From Paracoccus sp. MBLB3053 (GTDB taxonomy: Bacteria > Pseudomonadota > Alphaproteobacteria > Rhodobacterales > Rhodobacteraceae): a stretch of 64,000 nucleotides of DNA. The DNA lies in the NCBI RefSeq assembly GCF_031822435.1, contig NZ_JAVQLW010000003.1:310001-374000 (forward strand). The letters are read 5' to 3'. The notes beneath the pieces are model-generated. The model was not told the origin of the DNA. It ran no database searches and saw only the letters and a list, made by a program, of their open reading frames with translations. Made by a program: the position numbers and the translations under genes. Below are positions 34,594 to 44,350 of the stretch, one piece after another (position 1 is the first letter of the stretch; every line of letters begins with the position of its first letter).

Positions 34594-36099
34594 TCATTCT
34601 GCCGCCAGCCCCTCTCGTTTTGTCGCAAGGGACATGATGTCCTCTTGCGAGGCGCCACCGGGCAGGATGCCGGTCAGCCTACCTTCGCACATTACCGCGA
34701 TGCGATGCGACAGGCGCAGCACCTCGGGCAATTCGCTGGAAATGACGATGATTGCCTTGCCCGCCGCGGCGAGTTCGTTCAGCAGGCGATAGATTTCCGC
34801 CTTGGCACCGACATCGATGCCGCGCGTCGGTTCATCGAAGATCAGGATATCGCAATCACGCAGAAGCCATTTCGCGATGACGACCTTTTGCTGGTTGCCG
34901 CCGGAAAGCAGACGCACCTCCTGCCGGTCGCCCGGCGTCCGGATGCTCAGCGTCTCGATATAGTCGCGCGCGATACGGCCCAGCTCGGGCTCGTCGATCC
35001 GCCCCAGCCGGTCGGCGTATCTGGGCAGGCTTGCCATCGCGATATTGGCCCGAACGTCCATGCCAAGCGCGAGCCCGTAATGCTTTCTGTCCTCGGACAG
35101 GTAGCCGACACCCGCCCTGACGGCGTCGGCAGGCGTCTTGATCTGCACGGCTCTGCCATGAACCCGGATTTCGCCCCGATCGGCCGGCTCTGCGCCAAAG
35201 ATCGCACGAGCAAGCTCGGTCCGGCCTGCGCCCATCAGGCCGGCAAAGCCAAGGATCTCGCCCTTCTTCAGGGAAAAACTGATGTCCTTGAGCTCGTGTC
35301 CGCGTGACAGGTGGCTGACCTCAAGCGCGACCTCGGCACCCGAAAGATCGGGAATGATCGCTGCCTCATCCGTGAGCTCGCGCCCGACCATCATCGAGAT
35401 GATCTTCGCGATCGGTGTATCCTCGGCGTCGACGGTCCCGACATAGGCCCCGTCGCGCATGACCGTGACCCGGTCCGAGATGCGCTTGATCTCGTCCATC
35501 TTGTGGCTGATGTAGATGATCCCCACACCTTCCGACTTCAGCTTGCGGATGATCGCAAAGAGCTCGTTGATTTCTGCGTCGTTCAGCGCGGCCGTCGGCT
35601 CGTCCATGATCAGGACCCGCGAACGATAGCTGAGCGCCTTGGCGATCTCGACCATCTGTTGGCGCGCGATCGTCATGCCGCCGACAGTGGCACGCGGATC
35701 GATCGGAATGTGCATCGCCTGGAATATCTCGGCAGCTTCGCGGTTCAGCCGCGTTTCGTCGATCCGACCGAAAGACATTCTCGGCTCGCGTCCGATCCAG
35801 ATATTCTGGGCAACGGTCAGGTCCCGCATCAAGGCCAGTTCCTGGTGAATGATGCCGATGCCCAGATCCTGGGCGGCCCTTGGTGTCGGCAGTTCGACTT
35901 CGGCCCCGTCGATCAGCACCCGCCCATGATCAGGATGGTAGACGCCCGAGAGGACCTTCATCAGTGTCGATTTGCCTGCCCCGTTCTCACCCATCAAGGC
36001 GTGCACCTCGCCCGCGCGCAGGTCGAAGCTGACGGATTTAAGGGCGTGAACGCCGGGAAAGCTCTTGTCGATCCCCTCCATCCGCACCAGTTCTGTCAT
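34594..36099 (-). CDS. Sugar ABC transporter ATPase (probable L-fucose)
   Basis: A 501-residue two-domain ATPase of the RbsA type. The first half has [14 protein letters not shown] (about residue 37) and [11 protein letters not shown]; the second has [29 protein letters not shown] and [12 protein letters not shown]. Its ATG overlaps the TGA of the upstream lactonase-like gene. The catalytic-gene context marks it as part of an L-fucose importer. Confidence 0.93.
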   Translation of the reverse strand: MTELVRMEGIDKSFPGVHALKSVSFDLRAGEVHALMGENGAGKSTLMKVLSGVYHPDHGRVLIDGAEVELPTPRAAQDLGIGIIHQELALMRDLTVAQNIWIGREPRMSFGRIDETRLNREAAEIFQAMHIPIDPRATVGGMTIARQQMVEIAKALSYRSRVLIMDEPTAALNDAEINELFAIIRKLKSEGVGIIYISHKMDEIKRISDRVTVMRDGAYVGTVDAEDTPIAKIISMMVGRELTDEAAIIPDLSGAEVALEVSHLSRGHELKDISFSLKKGEILGFAGLMGAGRTELARAIFGAEPADRGEIRVHGRAVQIKTPADAVRAGVGYLSEDRKHYGLALGMDVRANIAMASLPRYADRLGRIDEPELGRIARDYIETLSIRTPGDRQEVRLLSGGNQQKVVIAKWLLRDCDILIFDEPTRGIDVGAKAEIYRLLNELAAAGKAIIVISSELPEVLRLSHRIAVMCEGRLTGILPGGASQEDIMSLATKREGLAAE

Positions 36100-36920
36100 G
36101 GTTTCACCCCGTAGAAGCGCATGGCGTTCCCACCCATCACGGCGGCACGTTCCTCGTTCGTCAATCCTTCGAGCAAGGTTTCCGTCAGCTCGAGCCAGGC
36201 CTCGTAGTCTCCGGCAAGGTTCAGGACCGGCCAGTCGCTGCCCCAGATCAGCCTCGATGGCCCGAACCAGTCCAGCAGATGTTCGACGATCGGCATCAGC
36301 GCGGCCGACGGATCGCGAAGTTCATCGGCCGAGAGCTCGGTCAGAAGGCCCGACAGCTTGCAGTGCAAACCCTGCGCGGCAAGGTCCTTCATCCCACGCT
36401 CCCAGCCTGACTTGTCTCCGGGCTGGGGCTTCGCTGCGTGATCGATCACCATCGGGAGCGCCGGGTTCTGCCGGACAAAGCGTGACAGCACCGGCAGATG
36501 CCTTTCCGTCACCAGCGCGTCGAATGTCAGCCCCAGTCGAGCCAGCGCATCCAGCGCGTCCGCGCGGGGCGAGGTAATCAGCCAGTCGGTTTGTGCGATA
36601 TCCTGGAGCATCGGACGGATGCCGCGAAAGCGCGTGTCCTGCGCCCTGAGTTCAAGATCAGCGACAGCCGAGCCTGAGGACAGATCCACCCATCCCACCA
36701 CGCCGACAATTCCGGGATGGGTCTTGGCAAGTGAAAGCAGGTGATCCGTCTCGGCCAGCGTGGGCGCGGCCTGAACCGCGATGACAGGTCCGCCCTTGGG
36801 ATGATCGTTCGGGTCGAAATCCCTTCGGATCGGGTGAAGTGGCCCACCCTCTCCCTCAAGCCAGCCATAGTCTGCGCGGTCGAGCCGCCAGAAGTGGCAA
36901 TGTGCGTCCAGTCTTTGCAT
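36096..36920 (-). CDS. Amidohydrolase-family lactonase, probable L-fuconolactonase
   Basis: A 274-residue amidohydrolase_2 protein that would hydrolyse L-fucono-1,5-lactone to L-fuconate. It has [17 protein letters not shown] (metal HxH at residues 7-9), [23 protein letters not shown] with a ligand His near 160, and [10 protein letters not shown] with the catalytic Asp near 235. The family includes characterised fuconolactonases and 2-pyrone-4,6-dicarboxylate lactonases; the neighbouring fuconate dehydratase supports the former. Confidence 0.88.
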   Translation of the reverse strand: MQRLDAHCHFWRLDRADYGWLEGEGGPLHPIRRDFDPNDHPKGGPVIAVQAAPTLAETDHLLSLAKTHPGIVGVVGWVDLSSGSAVADLELRAQDTRFRGIRPMLQDIAQTDWLITSPRADALDALARLGLTFDALVTERHLPVLSRFVRQNPALPMVIDHAAKPQPGDKSGWERGMKDLAAQGLHCKLSGLLTELSADELRDPSAALMPIVEHLLDWFGPSRLIWGSDWPVLNLAGDYEAWLELTETLLEGLTNEERAAVMGGNAMRFYGVKP

Positions 36921-36953
36921 CGCCGCCCCTCCCCTGGCCGCGAAAAGCTCGGA

Positions 36954-37691
36954 TCAGATCGTCACGCCCCCATCGACCAACATGGCCTGACCAGAGACGA
37001 AACGGCTTTCATCGGAAAGAAGGTAGACCACCATCGGCACGATGTCGTCCACCGTCGCGAGGCGGCCCATGGGCTGACGCGCGATGAAATCCCTTTCCGC
37101 CTGCACCGGGTCTGCAGCGGAAGCGATGCGGGATCGCAGGCTGGGGGTATCCACCGTGCCCGGGCACAGTGCATTGCAGCGGATTCCTTGCTTGACGTAG
37201 TCGGCTGCAATGGCCTTGCTGAGGCCGATGACCGCCGCCTTGGAAGCCCCGTAGGCGGTGCGGTTCGGGAAACCTTTGATCGAGCTCGCCATCGAGGCCA
37301 TGTTCACGATGGAAGCCGTGCCGGTTTCCTGCGCGCGCTCCAGCATGCCGGGCATGACCTCACGGCAGATACGCATCATCGCCGTCACATTCAGGCTGAA
37401 GGCGAAATCCCAATCCTTGTCTTCGATATCGAGAAGCGAGCCGTTGTGGACGACGCCCGCACAGTTGAAAAGCCCATCCAGGGGGCCGACCTGAGCCGCG
37501 ATCGCCTTGACCGCGTTCGGGTCGGTCACATCCAGCACGGCGGTCTCAATACCGTCGAGGCCCGAGAGCAGATCACCGTTGATATCGGTTGCGGTAACTT
37601 TGGCGCCTTCGGCGGCAAGTGCAAGAGCACTGGCCCGCCCAATCCCCTGACCAGCTGCGGTCACCAGGATCGCCTTGTCTTTTAACCGCAT
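36954..37691 (-). CDS. SDR, probable 2-keto-3-deoxy-L-fuconate dehydrogenase
   Basis: A 245-residue SDR with TAAGQGIGRASA (cofactor loop, about residue 11), NCAGVVHNGSLLD (about 80), the catalytic Ser in NMASMASSIKG and YGASKAAVIGLSKA (about 145-155). MRLKDKAILVTAAGQGIG and ATDIN match the branch that oxidises 2-keto-3-deoxy-L-fuconate at C4 to the 2,4-diketo acid. First gene of the minus-strand fucose operon. The final hydrolase that would release pyruvate and lactate is not in this window. Confidence 0.85.
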   Translation of the reverse strand: MRLKDKAILVTAAGQGIGRASALALAAEGAKVTATDINGDLLSGLDGIETAVLDVTDPNAVKAIAAQVGPLDGLFNCAGVVHNGSLLDIEDKDWDFAFSLNVTAMMRICREVMPGMLERAQETGTASIVNMASMASSIKGFPNRTAYGASKAAVIGLSKAIAADYVKQGIRCNALCPGTVDTPSLRSRIASAADPVQAERDFIARQPMGRLATVDDIVPMVVYLLSDESRFVSGQAMLVDGGVTI

Positions 37692-37721
37692 CAGACCCTC
37701 CCCGTCCTTTGCAAAATTCTT

Positions 37722-37750
37722 ATATGAACTTTCTATCCACATATGAATTC
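37722..37750. promoter_or_regulatory. Candidate IclR operator region of the fucose module
   Basis: In the 94-bp gap between the divergent SDR and IclR genes, the A+T-rich tract has ATGAAC (37724-37729) and ATGAAT (37743-37748) in direct repeat within ATATGAAC and CATATGAAT, about two helical turns apart. Flanking AATTC and GAATT also give it dyad character. Very similar elements occur at 63068-63102. Binding by the adjacent IclR protein is inferred. Confidence 0.5.
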
Positions 37751-37785
37751 TTGTGGCAAGCTTTTTCTTGGTGGGAGGAAAGCCA

Positions 37786-38556
37786 ATGACAGAAGAACCA
37801 CAGGAAGGTGCGGCAGATCGATATCGCGCGCCAGCGCTGGATAAAGGTCTGGATATTCTCGAGATCCTGGCGGACCAGGCGCGCGGTCTGACGCGAGCCG
37901 AAATCGTCAAGGAAATGGGGCTTAGCGCGTCGCAGATCTATCGGATGCTGGAACGTCTGGTCGCGCGCGGCTATGTGATGCGGCTTGAAGGGGGCGATCG
38001 CTATGCCCTGACGATGAAGCTTTACCTGCTTGCCACGCGGCATCCACCGTTGCGCCGTCTCGTAGCGCAAGCCCAGCCCCTTATGGATGAATTTGCCCGC
38101 GATCAACGCCAGTCTTGCCACCTTGTCGTCCCGGAGCAGGGAACGGGGATCGTCGTCGCACAGGCGACCCCGATGGGACATTGGGAGTTCCGCGCCAGAC
38201 TGGGTGGCCAGCTTGATCTGTTCACCACGGGATCGGGCAGGACATTGCTTGCCTTTCAGCACCCCGACCGCATCGTCGATACGCTTGGCATTTGGGGGGT
38301 GGCGCAGGCATCCGAGCGTCTTGCCGGAATAGGCCTGCATCTTGAGGACGTCCGCAAGCAAGGGGCCCGCGTTGAGCCTTCGGCGCAGTTGGTCGGCGTC
38401 ACCGATCTTAGCGTTCCGGTGCTTGGCCCAGGCGCCGAGGCCATCGCTGTTCTGACCTGCGCCTATATCGATCACCCCGAGGATGATGGAAAAGCGGGGC
38501 GCGACAGCGCACTTGCGGCGCTCAAGACACTCGCCCATTGCCTTTCCGAGGAATGA
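37786..38556 (+). CDS. IclR-family transcriptional regulator
   Basis: A 256-residue regulator with an N-terminal winged helix (ALDKGLDILEILADQARGLTRAEIVKEMGLSASQIYRMLERLVARGYV, about residues 18-65) and a C-terminal IclR effector domain (CHLVVPEQGTGIVVAQ; GSGRTLLAFQHP). The ATG at 37786 follows GGGAGG. It is divergent from the fucose operon and probably controls it, sensing a pathway intermediate. Confidence 0.9.
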   Translation: MTEEPQEGAADRYRAPALDKGLDILEILADQARGLTRAEIVKEMGLSASQIYRMLERLVARGYVMRLEGGDRYALTMKLYLLATRHPPLRRLVAQAQPLMDEFARDQRQSCHLVVPEQGTGIVVAQATPMGHWEFRARLGGQLDLFTTGSGRTLLAFQHPDRIVDTLGIWGVAQASERLAGIGLHLEDVRKQGARVEPSAQLVGVTDLSVPVLGPGAEAIAVLTCAYIDHPEDDGKAGRDSALAALKTLAHCLSEE

Positions 38557-38565
38557 ACGCCCTCA

Positions 38566-38586
38566 CCTGCGCCCAGAAAGCGCAGG
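38566..38586 (+). terminator. Possible terminator after the IclR gene
   Basis: A 7-bp inverted repeat (CCTGCGC and GCGCAGG, 7-nt loop) lies 9 nt after the IclR stop, followed by an imperfect T-containing tract (CTATTGTCTCATTT). Weak by itself, but well placed. Confidence 0.4.
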
Positions 38587-38720
38587 CTATTGTCTCATTT
38601 GCGCAATATCGAACGGGCAATTCCAACCGATTACGGGGTCGATTTGAAATTAATGGATTTACCTTAAGCTCACGGTCTTGTTAGCCTGACCGCAGAGATC
38701 ACTGGATCAAGGCCGTAGAA

Positions 38721-39869
38721 ATGCCCTTCATCGATCGACGCTCTCTCTGCCCCTTCGTTCTTGCCGCTTCGATTTTCTCGGTCGGATTACCCGCTTCCTT
38801 GCTTCTGGCCCAAGAGGCGCAGCCCGCACCGACGGTCCTTGTCCAGACGGCGACGCAGCGCGAGATTCATCCCGAATTCGCCCATCCCGGGGTCATCGAG
38901 GCGGAAAACAAGGCCACAATTCGCCCGCTGGTGACCGCACAGATCATCGGCAATCACGTTGTCCCGGGCGCGATTGTCGAAAAGGGTGAGCTGCTTTTCG
39001 AACTGGATGATCGCGATTTCCGCTCGAACCTGCTCGAGGCCGAGGCAGCCCTTGCCGTGGCCAGGGCCCAGGTCGGCGAAAGGCAGCTTGAGTTCGAACG
39101 CAAGCAGACGCTGGTCAGCCGCGAAACGGCTGCGCAATCCGAGCTTGACCTCGCGACCGCACAGCTCGACGCGGCCAAGGCCCAGGTCCAGGCGGCGCAG
39201 GCCGCAGTCGAACGTGCCGGAAAGGCCCTTGAAGACACCAAGATCTATGCCCCGTTCGAGGGCAGGATCAGTGCCGCGAATTATGGCGTTGGCGATGTCG
39301 TTTCGCCAAACAATCCGATCCAGCCCGAGCCGCTTGCCGAGATCGTCGCGCTCGATCCGATCTATGTGCTGGGTTACCTCAGCCAGCAGGTCTATGACCT
39401 CTTCATCCAGCGTCGTGACCGCATGCAGGCCGCAGGGACCGCGATACCCAAGCTCGAGCTGACACTGGAATTGCCAAGCGGCCAGATCTATCCCGGCAAG
39501 GGAAGATTCGTCAGCTGGGATTTTCAGGCTGCAGCGACGCGCGGCTCGATCGCGGCCCGGGCCGAGTTCCCGAACCCCGACGGCGTGCTCCTGCCGGGCA
39601 TGAACGTCACCCTGCGCGGCAACGCGGTCGAGGCCATCAATGCCGTGACAGTGCCTCAACGCGCCGTCGGCCAGGACCAGCAGGGTCACTATGTCCTGAC
39701 CGTGGGCGATGAGGGGAAGGTCATTCGGAACAATATCGAGGTCGGCATCCGTGATGGTGCGGATTGGACCGTGATCTCGGGGCTTGAGGACGGGGCGAAT
39801 GTCATCGTCGAGGGTTTGCAGAAAGTCCGCGAGGGTCAGGAAGTCGAAACCCAACCCTTTAAGCAATGA
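38721..39869 (+). CDS. RND efflux periplasmic adaptor (MexA/AcrA type)
   Basis: A 382-residue membrane-fusion protein. An N-terminal export sequence ends near LLLAQ-EA; there is no lipobox. The lipoyl half-motifs are GVIEAENKATIRPLVTAQI and PFEGRISAANYGVGDVV, separated by an alpha-hairpin of about residues 95-170 rich in Ala, Glu and Gln (ATAQLDAAKAQVQAAQAAVE). A beta-barrel and the membrane-proximal GVLLPGMNVTLRG follow. It works with the RND pump 40 nt downstream. No outer-membrane factor gene is adjacent, so a TolC-like protein encoded elsewhere is needed. Confidence 0.93.
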   Translation: MPFIDRRSLCPFVLAASIFSVGLPASLLLAQEAQPAPTVLVQTATQREIHPEFAHPGVIEAENKATIRPLVTAQIIGNHVVPGAIVEKGELLFELDDRDFRSNLLEAEAALAVARAQVGERQLEFERKQTLVSRETAAQSELDLATAQLDAAKAQVQAAQAAVERAGKALEDTKIYAPFEGRISAANYGVGDVVSPNNPIQPEPLAEIVALDPIYVLGYLSQQVYDLFIQRRDRMQAAGTAIPKLELTLELPSGQIYPGKGRFVSWDFQAAATRGSIAARAEFPNPDGVLLPGMNVTLRGNAVEAINAVTVPQRAVGQDQQGHYVLTVGDEGKVIRNNIEVGIRDGADWTVISGLEDGANVIVEGLQKVREGQEVETQPFKQ

Positions 39870-39909
39870 CCAGCCGTCACGGGATTTGAGTCACGGGGAT
39901 TGATCGGAC

Positions 39910-42900
39910 ATGGGACCGCAGTTTTTTATCCGCCGGCCTAGATTTGCGTTTGTGATCTCGATCGTGATCACGCTCATGGGCTTGCTCACGATGGTCGTGA
40001 TGCCCATCGACCAATATCCCGACATCGCGGCACCAAAGGTCGTCGTCCGCGCAAACTATCCCGGCGCAAGCGCGGATACCGTTCGTGACGCGCTGGCCTC
40101 ACCGATTGAATCGCAGGTCAACGGCGCCGAGGGCATGGTCTACATGTCTTCGAAATCCGCGAGTGATGGCAGCTATACGCTGACGATCACCTTCGAAGTC
40201 GGCACGGATGCCGACCTTGCTCAGGTGGATGTACAAAACCGTGTCACCCTGGCCCTGCCGAGCCTGCCTGAAGAGGTTCGCCGCCGGGGCGTCAGTGTCC
40301 GCAAGCGAAATCCCGACATTCTCATGGTCGTGAACCTTCTGTCCCCCGATGACAGGTTCGACCGCGTTTTCCTGTCGAACTATGCCAGCCTGAACATCGA
40401 GGGCGAACTGGGCCGGCTGCCGGGCGTCAGCGAAGCCAGCATCATCGGTGCGCTCGATTACGGCATGCGCGCATGGCTCGACCCGATCAAGCTCGCCAAT
40501 CAGGGTATCGGGGTGAACGAGGTGGTCGCGGCCATCCGTGAGCAGAACGTCCAGGCCGCGGTCGGTCAACTCGGGGCGGCCCCCAGCCCGGACACGACCG
40601 AGTTCCAGTATGTCCTGACCACCAAGGGACGGCTCACCTCGCCAGAGGAGTTCGGCAATATCGTTATCCGGGCCGACGCGGCAGGATCGATCCTGCGGCT
40701 GCAGGACGTCGCCCGGATCGAGTTGGGCGCCGAGGTCTACAAGGGGTATGGGGAATTCAACAACGGCCCAGGCGTTCTGATGGCCATCTACAAGCTGTCG
40801 GACGCGAATTCGCTCGATGTCGCCAAGGCGGTTCGCGCGAAGATGGACGAGCTGTCGGGCGGCTTCCCCGAGGGCATGGAATACGCGGTCGGTCACGACA
40901 CGACGCTTTTCATTTCGGCCTCGCTTGAGGAAACCGCGATGACGCTGATCTTCACGGTCATCCTCGTCATCGCAGTGACCTATCTTTTCCTCGGCAGCAT
41001 CCGGGCAACGCTCATTCCCGCGATCGCCGTTCCTGTTTCGATCATCGGCACTCTTGCCGTGCTTTATGCGATGGGGATGACGATCAATACGGTGACGCTT
41101 TTCGCGCTGATTCTCGCGATCGGGGTCGTGGTCGACGATGCGATCATCGTCGTCGAAAACGTGGAACGTCTGATGCACCACGACGGCCTTCCGGCGCGCG
41201 AGGCGACGCAGAAGGCCATGCAAGAGGTTGCTGGTCCCATCGTCGCGACCTCACTGGTTCTGGCGGCCGTGTTCGGCCCGGCCACGCTTCTTCCCGGCAT
41301 CACCGGGCGCATGTTCGCAAACTTCGGCACGACGCTTGTGGTGGCCGTGCTGATTTCCATGATCAACGCCATGACGCTCAGCCCTGCCCTGGCGGCCACC
41401 GTGATGAAAGTCGGCGGCAAGCCGAACTTCGTCATCCGCGGCTTCAACTACGTCTTCGACAAGATCACGGCGGGATATGTGGCGCTTGTCGGCTGGCTGT
41501 CGCGACACATGCTTATCAGCGTCGTCCTGACCATCGGGCTTTTCGTCGCTCTGGGCGCGCTTTTCACCCGAACTCCGACCAGCTTCATTCCCGATGAGGA
41601 CAAGGGCTTCTTCATCATCGACGTCCAGTTGCCGCAAGCTGCCTCGCTGGTCCGAACCGAAAAGATCATGGACCAGATCACGGAGGAGCTGAAGAAGGAC
41701 GAAGCAATCGAGAATGTCATCTCGGTCAATGGCTACAGTATCCTCAACACGGCGCTTCAGTCCAATACGGGCATGATCATCGCCAAGCTGAAACCGTGGG
41801 AGGAACGCAAGGCACCGGACCAGCAGCAGGCAGCCCTGCAGGCCAAGTACCAGGCCCAGTTCCGCGAAATTCCGCAGGCCGTGACGACCGTGTTTGGTGC
41901 CCCCGCAATTCCGGGCCTCGGGACTGTCGCCGGGTTTTCCTATGTGCTGGAGGATACGCAGGGTCGAACGCCCGACGAACTTGCCCAGGCGCTGCAAAGC
42001 GTGCTCGCGGCCGCGAATGCGGAGCCCGCAATCGCCCGGGCCTTCTCGACGTTCAACGCCGGTGCGCCGCAGCTCGAGATCGAAGTCGACCGGGTGCGGG
42101 CAAAGACTCTGGGGGTTCTGGTCGGTGACATCTTCACCACGCTGCAGACCCAACTGGGCGGTGCCTATATCAATGACTTCAACATGTTCGGCGAAACCTA
42201 TCGGGTCATGGTGCAAGCCGATTCCGAGTTCAGGCAGAACGAACGCGACCTGCTCGACCTTTACGTGAAGAACAATGCGGGCGAGCTTGTCCCGCTCAGC
42301 ACTTTGGTTACGGTCAAGCCCACGCGCGGCGCAGATGTGCTCTATCGCTACAACACCTATAATTCGGCAACCATCACCGGCATCGCCAACGGACCCGGGG
42401 GCTTCAGTACGGGCGACGCGATGGACGCAATGGAGATTACAGGTGCCGAAGCAATGCCGCCCGGCTTCCGTTACGAATGGACGGATTCCAGCTTCGAAGA
42501 GCGCAAATCCGGCAATGCGGTGCCGATCGCACTTGGCCTGTCACTGATCTTCACCTTCCTTTTCCTCGCCGCACTTTACGAATCCTTCCTGACCCCCTTC
42601 GCGATCATCCTGTCCGTCCCGATCGCCTTGATCGGTGCGCTTCTGGGGACCTTGATCGCCGGGATGCCGCTCAGTCTCTACGGTCAGATCGGTCTGCTTT
42701 TGCTGATAGGTCTTGCGGCCAAGACCGCGATCCTGATTGTCGAGTTTGGCAAATCGCTGCGCGAGGTCGAAGGAATGGATCTGCACGAAGCGACGGTCAC
42801 GGCTGCCAAGCTGCGCTTCCGACCTGTCATGATGACGAGCATCGCTTTCATCGCGGGGGTGTTCCCGCTGGTCATAGCCAGCGGCGCGGGCGCCGCCAGC

Positions 42901-43041
42901 CGCGTATCGCTTGGCGTTGCCGTCTTCGGCGGAACGCTGATGTCGGCCGTTGTCGGAGCGGTCTTCGTGCCGGTCTTCTTCAAGTTGATCCAGTGGTTGC
43001 GTGAACGAATCCACGGCGGCTCGACCAAGGCGCCCGAATAG
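39910..43041 (+). CDS. RND multidrug efflux pump, HAE-1 family (MexB/AcrB type)
   Basis: A 1043-residue inner-membrane proton-driven pump, the usual length for the family. It has twelve expected membrane spans: TM1 (FAFVISIVITLMGLLTMVV), two large periplasmic loops, and the proton-relay Asp pair in IGVVVDDAIIVVENVERL (TM4) with the partner Lys in GLAAKTAILIVEFGKSL (TM10). The N-terminal motif QYPDIAAPKVVVRANYPGAS is the conserved porter-domain start. Probably exports drugs, dyes or aromatic compounds. No local regulator belongs clearly to this operon. Confidence 0.95.
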   Translation: MGPQFFIRRPRFAFVISIVITLMGLLTMVVMPIDQYPDIAAPKVVVRANYPGASADTVRDALASPIESQVNGAEGMVYMSSKSASDGSYTLTITFEVGTDADLAQVDVQNRVTLALPSLPEEVRRRGVSVRKRNPDILMVVNLLSPDDRFDRVFLSNYASLNIEGELGRLPGVSEASIIGALDYGMRAWLDPIKLANQGIGVNEVVAAIREQNVQAAVGQLGAAPSPDTTEFQYVLTTKGRLTSPEEFGNIVIRADAAGSILRLQDVARIELGAEVYKGYGEFNNGPGVLMAIYKLSDANSLDVAKAVRAKMDELSGGFPEGMEYAVGHDTTLFISASLEETAMTLIFTVILVIAVTYLFLGSIRATLIPAIAVPVSIIGTLAVLYAMGMTINTVTLFALILAIGVVVDDAIIVVENVERLMHHDGLPAREATQKAMQEVAGPIVATSLVLAAVFGPATLLPGITGRMFANFGTTLVVAVLISMINAMTLSPALAATVMKVGGKPNFVIRGFNYVFDKITAGYVALVGWLSRHMLISVVLTIGLFVALGALFTRTPTSFIPDEDKGFFIIDVQLPQAASLVRTEKIMDQITEELKKDEAIENVISVNGYSILNTALQSNTGMIIAKLKPWEERKAPDQQQAALQAKYQAQFREIPQAVTTVFGAPAIPGLGTVAGFSYVLEDTQGRTPDELAQALQSVLAAANAEPAIARAFSTFNAGAPQLEIEVDRVRAKTLGVLVGDIFTTLQTQLGGAYINDFNMFGETYRVMVQADSEFRQNERDLLDLYVKNNAGELVPLSTLVTVKPTRGADVLYRYNTYNSATITGIANGPGGFSTGDAMDAMEITGAEAMPPGFRYEWTDSSFEERKSGNAVPIALGLSLIFTFLFLAALYESFLTPFAIILSVPIALIGALLGTLIAGMPLSLYGQIGLLLLIGLAAKTAILIVEFGKSLREVEGMDLHEATVTAAKLRFRPVMMTSIAFIAGVFPLVIASGAGAASRVSLGVAVFGGTLMSAVVGAVFVPVFFKLIQWLRERIHGGSTKAPE

Positions 43042-43061
43042 GGCATAGGCGGAGCAAGCCT

Positions 43062-43901
43062 TCAGCGCAATGCGCTGACGAGTTCCAGGACCATCGGATG
43101 CTCGGGATTTGCCAAGGCATCAATGATGTTGAAATGATGCCTGTCAGGTTCCTCGATACAGGCGGTGGCCGCGCCAAGACCGCGCCAGATATTGGCAAGC
43201 AAGGCGTTCTGACGCTTGAACTCCGACGTTTCCGAGGCACCGACCCAACAACTTATCCGGGTTCCGGGGATCGGCGTCAGAAGCGCAGGGCTCTCGGCTG
43301 CGGCCTCGGCACTGTCCAGACGGAGCGTCTTGCTTCGCGAAGTCCTGAGCATAGGGCGCAGGTCGTGCAATCCCGAAATCGATAGGACATGCGCGATACG
43401 GTCCCTGTCTCGCGCCGGAAGGGGGCTGTTCTCGCAGACCATGCGACTAACGAGATGGCCACCTGCCGAGTGACCGGCAAGCACGACGGGGCCGGAAATC
43501 ATTTCCGCTGCGGCTGAAATGGCCGCCCCGATCTCACCGGTGATCTGCGATATGCGGTTTTCGGGGCATAGCGTGTATTCAGGAATCGCGACTGCATAGC
43601 CATGGGCGAGCGCGCCGGATGCGAGATGCGACCAATAGCTGCGATCAAGCGCCATCCAATATCCGCCATGAACGAAGATCATCAGGCCACGGACCTCTGC
43701 CTCGGGCAAGAAGACATCCATGCGATTGCGTGGCCCGGACCCGTAACTGACCCCCAGCCGTGCCCGCCCCGAGGCCGAGATGGATTCACGAAACGCCCTT
43801 GCAGGCTCGATCCAGCGACCCGGCCAGGAATCGCCATTGGGGATATTTGCAGAGTTGGCGTAGACCGCATCCCAGTCGGAGATCGCTTGCAGCATCGTCA
43901 T
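43062..43901 (-). CDS. Alpha/beta hydrolase (BD-FAE / kynurenine formamidase-like)
   Basis: A 279-residue alpha/beta hydrolase. The oxyanion-hole motif is FVHGGYWMALDRSYWSHLA (about residue 76) and the nucleophile elbow is GHSAGGHLV (Ser near 145). The C-terminal DRHHFNIIDALANP supplies the His, and an Asp in the preceding strand region completes the triad. The HGGYW motif and the context-free position resemble bacterial kynurenine formamidase-like esterases. ATG at 43901 follows AGGA; an ATG two codons further in is possible. Convergent with the RND pump gene and divergent from the Tct operon. Confidence 0.82.
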   Translation of the reverse strand: MTMLQAISDWDAVYANSANIPNGDSWPGRWIEPARAFRESISASGRARLGVSYGSGPRNRMDVFLPEAEVRGLMIFVHGGYWMALDRSYWSHLASGALAHGYAVAIPEYTLCPENRISQITGEIGAAISAAAEMISGPVVLAGHSAGGHLVSRMVCENSPLPARDRDRIAHVLSISGLHDLRPMLRTSRSKTLRLDSAEAAAESPALLTPIPGTRISCWVGASETSEFKRQNALLANIWRGLGAATACIEEPDRHHFNIIDALANPEHPMVLELVSALR

Positions 43902-44350
43902 CAATCCTTTCGTCCGCCATGCGCGTTTTTTCGGAATGAAGATTATGTCTGGTCACCGTTTGTAAGTGCAATCCGGGAAAGGGGCTCTGTTGTCTCGCCG
44001 TTACGGCCCCGCGTTTTGCGTCGGGCGAAGCCATTCGGTCAGTGAGGATTGCTGGGCAGATGGTCGCAGTCTCTCAAGCCTCGGGCCGGCTCCGGCCGGT
44101 GAACAGCAGACCAGATCGACTGACCGCAGGTCACTGGAAAATCACCGGAAATCGCGATGGGCGCAGGGGTTGCGCTTTCCGCTTCAGCTGAAAGCTGATA
44201 CGCGACCGACACCTGGCCACGGGGTCTCGCCGATTAACATGTCGTTACGGTCTCGTGACAATGGGTATTTGCAGTTAAGGCCGTTATCGCTGATCCTTCC
44301 GCGAGACGGTCCGTAAGGACATGTCACAGCATAAAAAGGGAGGAAACCTT
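43902..44350. other. Intergenic control region upstream of the Tct operon
   Basis: This 449-bp gap lies between the divergent hydrolase and tctC genes and contains no convincing gene. A 10-bp palindrome TTCAGCTGAA (44183-44192) lies within a longer imperfect dyad with GCTT and AAGC flanks, and a G+C-rich repeat GGCCGG occurs near 44083. No adjacent two-component or other regulator gene is present, although Tct systems are often controlled by one. Confidence 0.4.

Noticed and set aside
43062..43078. Hairpin TCAGCG/CGCTGA at the end of the alpha/beta hydrolase gene as a terminator
   Set aside because: It is short, lies within the hydrolase's last codons and is not followed by a T-run on either strand.
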